This document shows, one piece after another, positions 5,699 through 7,500 of a stretch of 7,500 nt of DNA (the stretch's first letter is position 1; the number at the start of each line of letters is the position of its first letter). Under the pieces are notes generated by a model. That model saw only the letters and a list, made by a program, of their open reading frames with translations. It was not told where the DNA came from and ran no database searches. The DNA is from CAYZTD01 sp964473335 (GTDB lineage: Archaea > Thermoplasmatota > E2 > DHVEG-1), in NCBI GenBank assembly GCA_964473335.1, contig CAYYOO010000066.1, positions 1 to 7,500 of the forward strand, read 5' to 3'. The translations under genes were made by a program, and so were the position numbers.

Positions 5699-5741
5699 TT
5701 TCTTTGGCATTGTTTTACATTCGAAACTACTGTGAAGTTTC
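5699..5741 (+). repeat. Three-copy intergenic element, copy 3 (27-nt core plus hairpin)
   Basis: The core at 5699-5725 begins TTTCTTTGGC, has a T-run interrupted by one G, and ends ACATTCGAA. It differs from copy 1 at two positions only. A hairpin follows: GAAACT (5723-5728) pairs with AGTTTC (5736-5741) around a 7-nt loop. Downstream similarity continues briefly: TACTG-plus-AAG spacing is shared with copy 1. The copy lies between the promoter of the LEA/WHy gene and the 3' end of pheS and is antisense to both, so it is not a leader or terminator of either in its own orientation. Confidence 0.72.
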
Positions 5742-5794
5742 TGTTACATCTTTGAGTAATAATTAGTATTTTTATGAAAAACCAAACGGAAAAA

Positions 5795-7312
5795 CTATAG
5801 AAGTGGAGTTTTTCTTATCCAATTTAGATCACTGATATAAAGATCACGCATATCTTTTAGACCAAACTTAATCATAGCCAAGCGCTCAAGACCAAGACCC
5901 CATGCTAGAACCGGTTCTTTAATGCCAATAGGCTCTGTGACTTCAGGCCTAAAAATACCGCTACCACCAAGTTCCATCCATTTATTGTTCCAAAAAACAT
6001 CGACCTCCATACTAGGTTCAGTATAAGGAAAATAACCTGGCCTACATCTTACCTTTTCAAATCCCATTCTAATATAGAATTCTTTTAAAATGCCTATCAG
6101 TTGTTTGAAATTTGCATCTTTTTCATGGATGATTCCTTCTATCTGATAAAACTCAGGAAGATGTGTTGAATCAATATTTTCTTTTCTAAAAACCTTTCCG
6201 ATTGAAAAAACCTTAGAAGGTGGCTTTGGGTTCTCATATAGATATCTTATAGTATTGACTGTAGTATGTGTCCTTAAAAGAGGTTTTTTGCATTCTTTAT
6301 TTGAAAATTTATATCCCCATCCATCTGAACCTGTTGACCCTCCGTCCTCATGAATTTTTTTGATTTTATCTATAAGTTCTTTATCTTCAATTTTTATTTC
6401 AGCAGGTTTTTTCATATATAATGTATCTTGCATTTCACGAGCTGGATGATCCTGAGGGATAAATAATACATCCATATTCCAAAAGCTTGATTCAATGTAA
6501 TTTCCCTCAATTTCTTTAAAACCCATCTCAAGAAAAATGGTTCTAATATTTGATATTAAATTTACAAGTGGATGGAATTTTCCACCATATTTTTTTGGAG
6601 CAAAAGAAAAGATATTATATGGTCTAATTTCTTTACTTTTCCATTCAGCGTTCTTAATGACTTTAGAAGTAATCTGAGAGATTTCCTCTTTTACATCAAT
6701 TCCTTTTTCAAGAATTTTTTCTCCATCTTTTGTTAGATAAATAATACTAGTTATGCTCTCTTTTTCATTTATCACGTTCTTTCTAGATAAAAGATCTTTT
6801 ATTTCTTTTTTGTCTATTTCCAGTTCCTCGTTTTTACTAATTTCTTTTAAAATCTTTTCATCTTTTGTCTCTTTATTTAGTGCTTTTTTCCCTTCATTAG
6901 TAATTACTAAAAGAGTGTCTTTTTCTTTTTTGATATCAGCCCAATTCTTTCTTTTTAACCAACCAATTGCAACAGGCAACTCATCTTTTTTTAGAACTGA
7001 AGAAAGTTTACTCATAGGTAGACTTCCACCATTTTCATTAATTTTTTTGAGTGCTCTTTTTTCAGGAAGCCCTATTTTTAAAAATTCTTTTCCTTCTTTT
7101 TTAAGAGAAAAAACTGTTTTTATGCTATCTTTTATTTTCAATAGTTTTTTGGATTGAAGCCATGAAGAGGCATTCATTATCTCTACTTCTTGGTCAAAAT
7201 CACCTTTATCTAAGATTTCTTTTGGTGTTGCTTTTCCTTTAAGTTTTTTAAGTGTGATTAATACTTTTTTTTCACTTTGTGATAGTTCTTTGATTGTTTT
7301 ATCGGTATCCAT
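5795..7312 (-). CDS. pheS: Phenylalanyl-tRNA synthetase alpha subunit, archaeal type
   Basis: A 505-residue class II synthetase catalytic subunit that charges tRNA-Phe, working as a heterotetramer with PheT. Length and layout match the archaeal/eukaryotic form: about 230 N-terminal residues of lysine-rich winged-helix-like units, then the catalytic core. Core landmarks in order: FHPLVNLISNIRTIFLEMGF at about 246-265 (motif 1 region), PQDHPAREMQDTLY at 286-299, LLRTHTTVNTIRYL at 345-358, motif 2 FRKENIDSTHLPEFYQIEG at 375-393, TEPSMEVDVFW at 431-441, and motif 3 WGLGLERLAM at 471-480. All look intact. ATG 7312 is the first start of the frame; a TATA-like box at 7340-7350 would give a leader of about 8 nt. 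PheT is not encoded beside it: the next minus-strand gene is the unrelated LEA/WHy gene. It is divergent from tRNA-Ile. Confidence 0.95.
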   Translation of the reverse strand: MDTDKTIKELSQSEKKVLITLKKLKGKATPKEILDKGDFDQEVEIMNASSWLQSKKLLKIKDSIKTVFSLKKEGKEFLKIGLPEKRALKKINENGGSLPMSKLSSVLKKDELPVAIGWLKRKNWADIKKEKDTLLVITNEGKKALNKETKDEKILKEISKNEELEIDKKEIKDLLSRKNVINEKESITSIIYLTKDGEKILEKGIDVKEEISQITSKVIKNAEWKSKEIRPYNIFSFAPKKYGGKFHPLVNLISNIRTIFLEMGFKEIEGNYIESSFWNMDVLFIPQDHPAREMQDTLYMKKPAEIKIEDKELIDKIKKIHEDGGSTGSDGWGYKFSNKECKKPLLRTHTTVNTIRYLYENPKPPSKVFSIGKVFRKENIDSTHLPEFYQIEGIIHEKDANFKQLIGILKEFYIRMGFEKVRCRPGYFPYTEPSMEVDVFWNNKWMELGGSGIFRPEVTEPIGIKEPVLAWGLGLERLAMIKFGLKDMRDLYISDLNWIRKTPLL

Positions 7313-7339
7313 TGTATTTTTAGAAATATTAAGCCATCT

Positions 7340-7350
7340 ATTAATATTTT
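7340..7350 (-). promoter_or_regulatory. Candidate pheS TATA box
   Basis: On the minus strand AAAATATTAAT (7350 to 7340) is centred about 25 nt from position 7320, leaving a leader of about 8 nt before the ATG at 7312. No Shine-Dalgarno is visible, in keeping with a near-leaderless message. Confidence 0.35.
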
Positions 7351-7387
7351 GTTTTTAGAAAAATAGTTAAAAAATTTATTGATACAA

Positions 7388-7397
7388 TTTTTATATG
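7388..7397 (+). promoter_or_regulatory. TATA box of tRNA-Ile
   Basis: TTTTTATATG at 7388-7397 would start transcription near 7418, about 8 nt before the mature tRNA 5' end at 7426. A 6-bp inverted repeat (AAGCAG 7400-7405, CTGCTT 7411-7416) lies between box and start site. Confidence 0.5.
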
Positions 7398-7425
7398 AAA
7401 AGCAGTATACCTGCTTGCAATCTTT

Positions 7426-7500
7426 GGGCGAGTAGCTTAGCTTGGATGGAGCACCCGGCTGATAACCGGGAGGTCAAGAGTTCAAATCTCTTTTCGCCCA
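7426..7500 (+). tRNA. tRNA-Ile (anticodon GAT)
   Basis: The sequence folds as a complete cloverleaf of 75 nt. The acceptor GGGCGAG pairs with TTCGCCC (one G-T) and A at 7500 is the discriminator. The D-arm stem is GCTT with GAGC and carries the GG of the D-loop. The anticodon stem CCCGG/CCGGG encloses loop CTGATAA with anticodon GAT. The T-arm stem AAGAG/CTCTT encloses TTCAAAT. No intron is present. The window ends at the discriminator, so whether CCA is encoded cannot be seen. Confidence 0.96.

Noticed and set aside
874..5741. CRISPR repeats or integron attC sites as an explanation for the three-copy element
   Set aside because: The copies are 1.4-3.4 kb apart with genes between them, no regular spacers and no cas genes, and the core lacks the paired inverse core sites of attC.
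5567..5755. Plus-strand 62-codon frame between the LEA/WHy gene and pheS
   Set aside because: It overlaps the LEA/WHy promoter and runs through repeat copy 3 and low-complexity AT-rich DNA; no ribosome binding site or protein pattern supports it.
6753..7157. Plus-strand 134-codon frame, rich in Phe and Ser
   Set aside because: It is the antisense shadow of the lysine- and glutamate-rich N-terminal part of pheS.
7426..7500. tRNA gene as an integration site for a mobile element
   Set aside because: No integrase and no duplicate of the tRNA 3' end occur in the window; the sequence beyond the tRNA is not available.

Overview
The window looks like a chromosomal segment from an AT-rich archaeon, most likely a euryarchaeal-grade lineage. 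Several signals point to archaea. PheS is the long form with about 230 residues of N-terminal winged-helix-like sequence. Short TATA-like boxes lie about 25 nt upstream of start codons, giving leaderless or nearly leaderless transcripts. Downstream ends carry T-runs rather than GC-rich hairpins. I cannot name a genus; a Thermoplasmata-like lineage is only a guess.

Layout from left to right: (1) a COG3315/PPM-type SAM-dependent methyltransferase on the minus strand, cut by the left edge; (2) a gene-free stretch of about 420 nt holding copy 1 of a repeated element and candidate promoters; (3) a TrkH-type potassium transporter on the plus strand, split by a -1 frame change at a run of eight G; (4) a 152-residue helix-turn-helix protein with a TTG start lying inside a perfect inverted repeat; (5) an arsR-arsM pair with an operator-like inverted repeat on the arsR TATA box; (6) copy 2 of the repeated element between the convergent arsM and LEA/WHy genes; (7) a membrane-anchored surface protein with three LEA2/WHy-like repeats on the minus strand; (8) copy 3 of the repeated element; (9) pheS on the minus strand; (10) a divergent tRNA-Ile(GAT) whose discriminator base is the last base of the window.

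The only clear functional unit is arsR-arsM: an arsenite-sensing repressor followed 12 nt later by an arsenite methyltransferase, with no efflux pump or reductase in view. The remaining genes look like independent transcription units.

The most unusual feature is a 27-nt core (two copies 25/27 identical, the third 23/27 to the first) found three times in different intergenic spaces. All copies are on the plus strand and each is followed by its own hairpin. It has no consistent orientation to neighbouring genes, so it looks like an independent dispersed element or small-RNA family.
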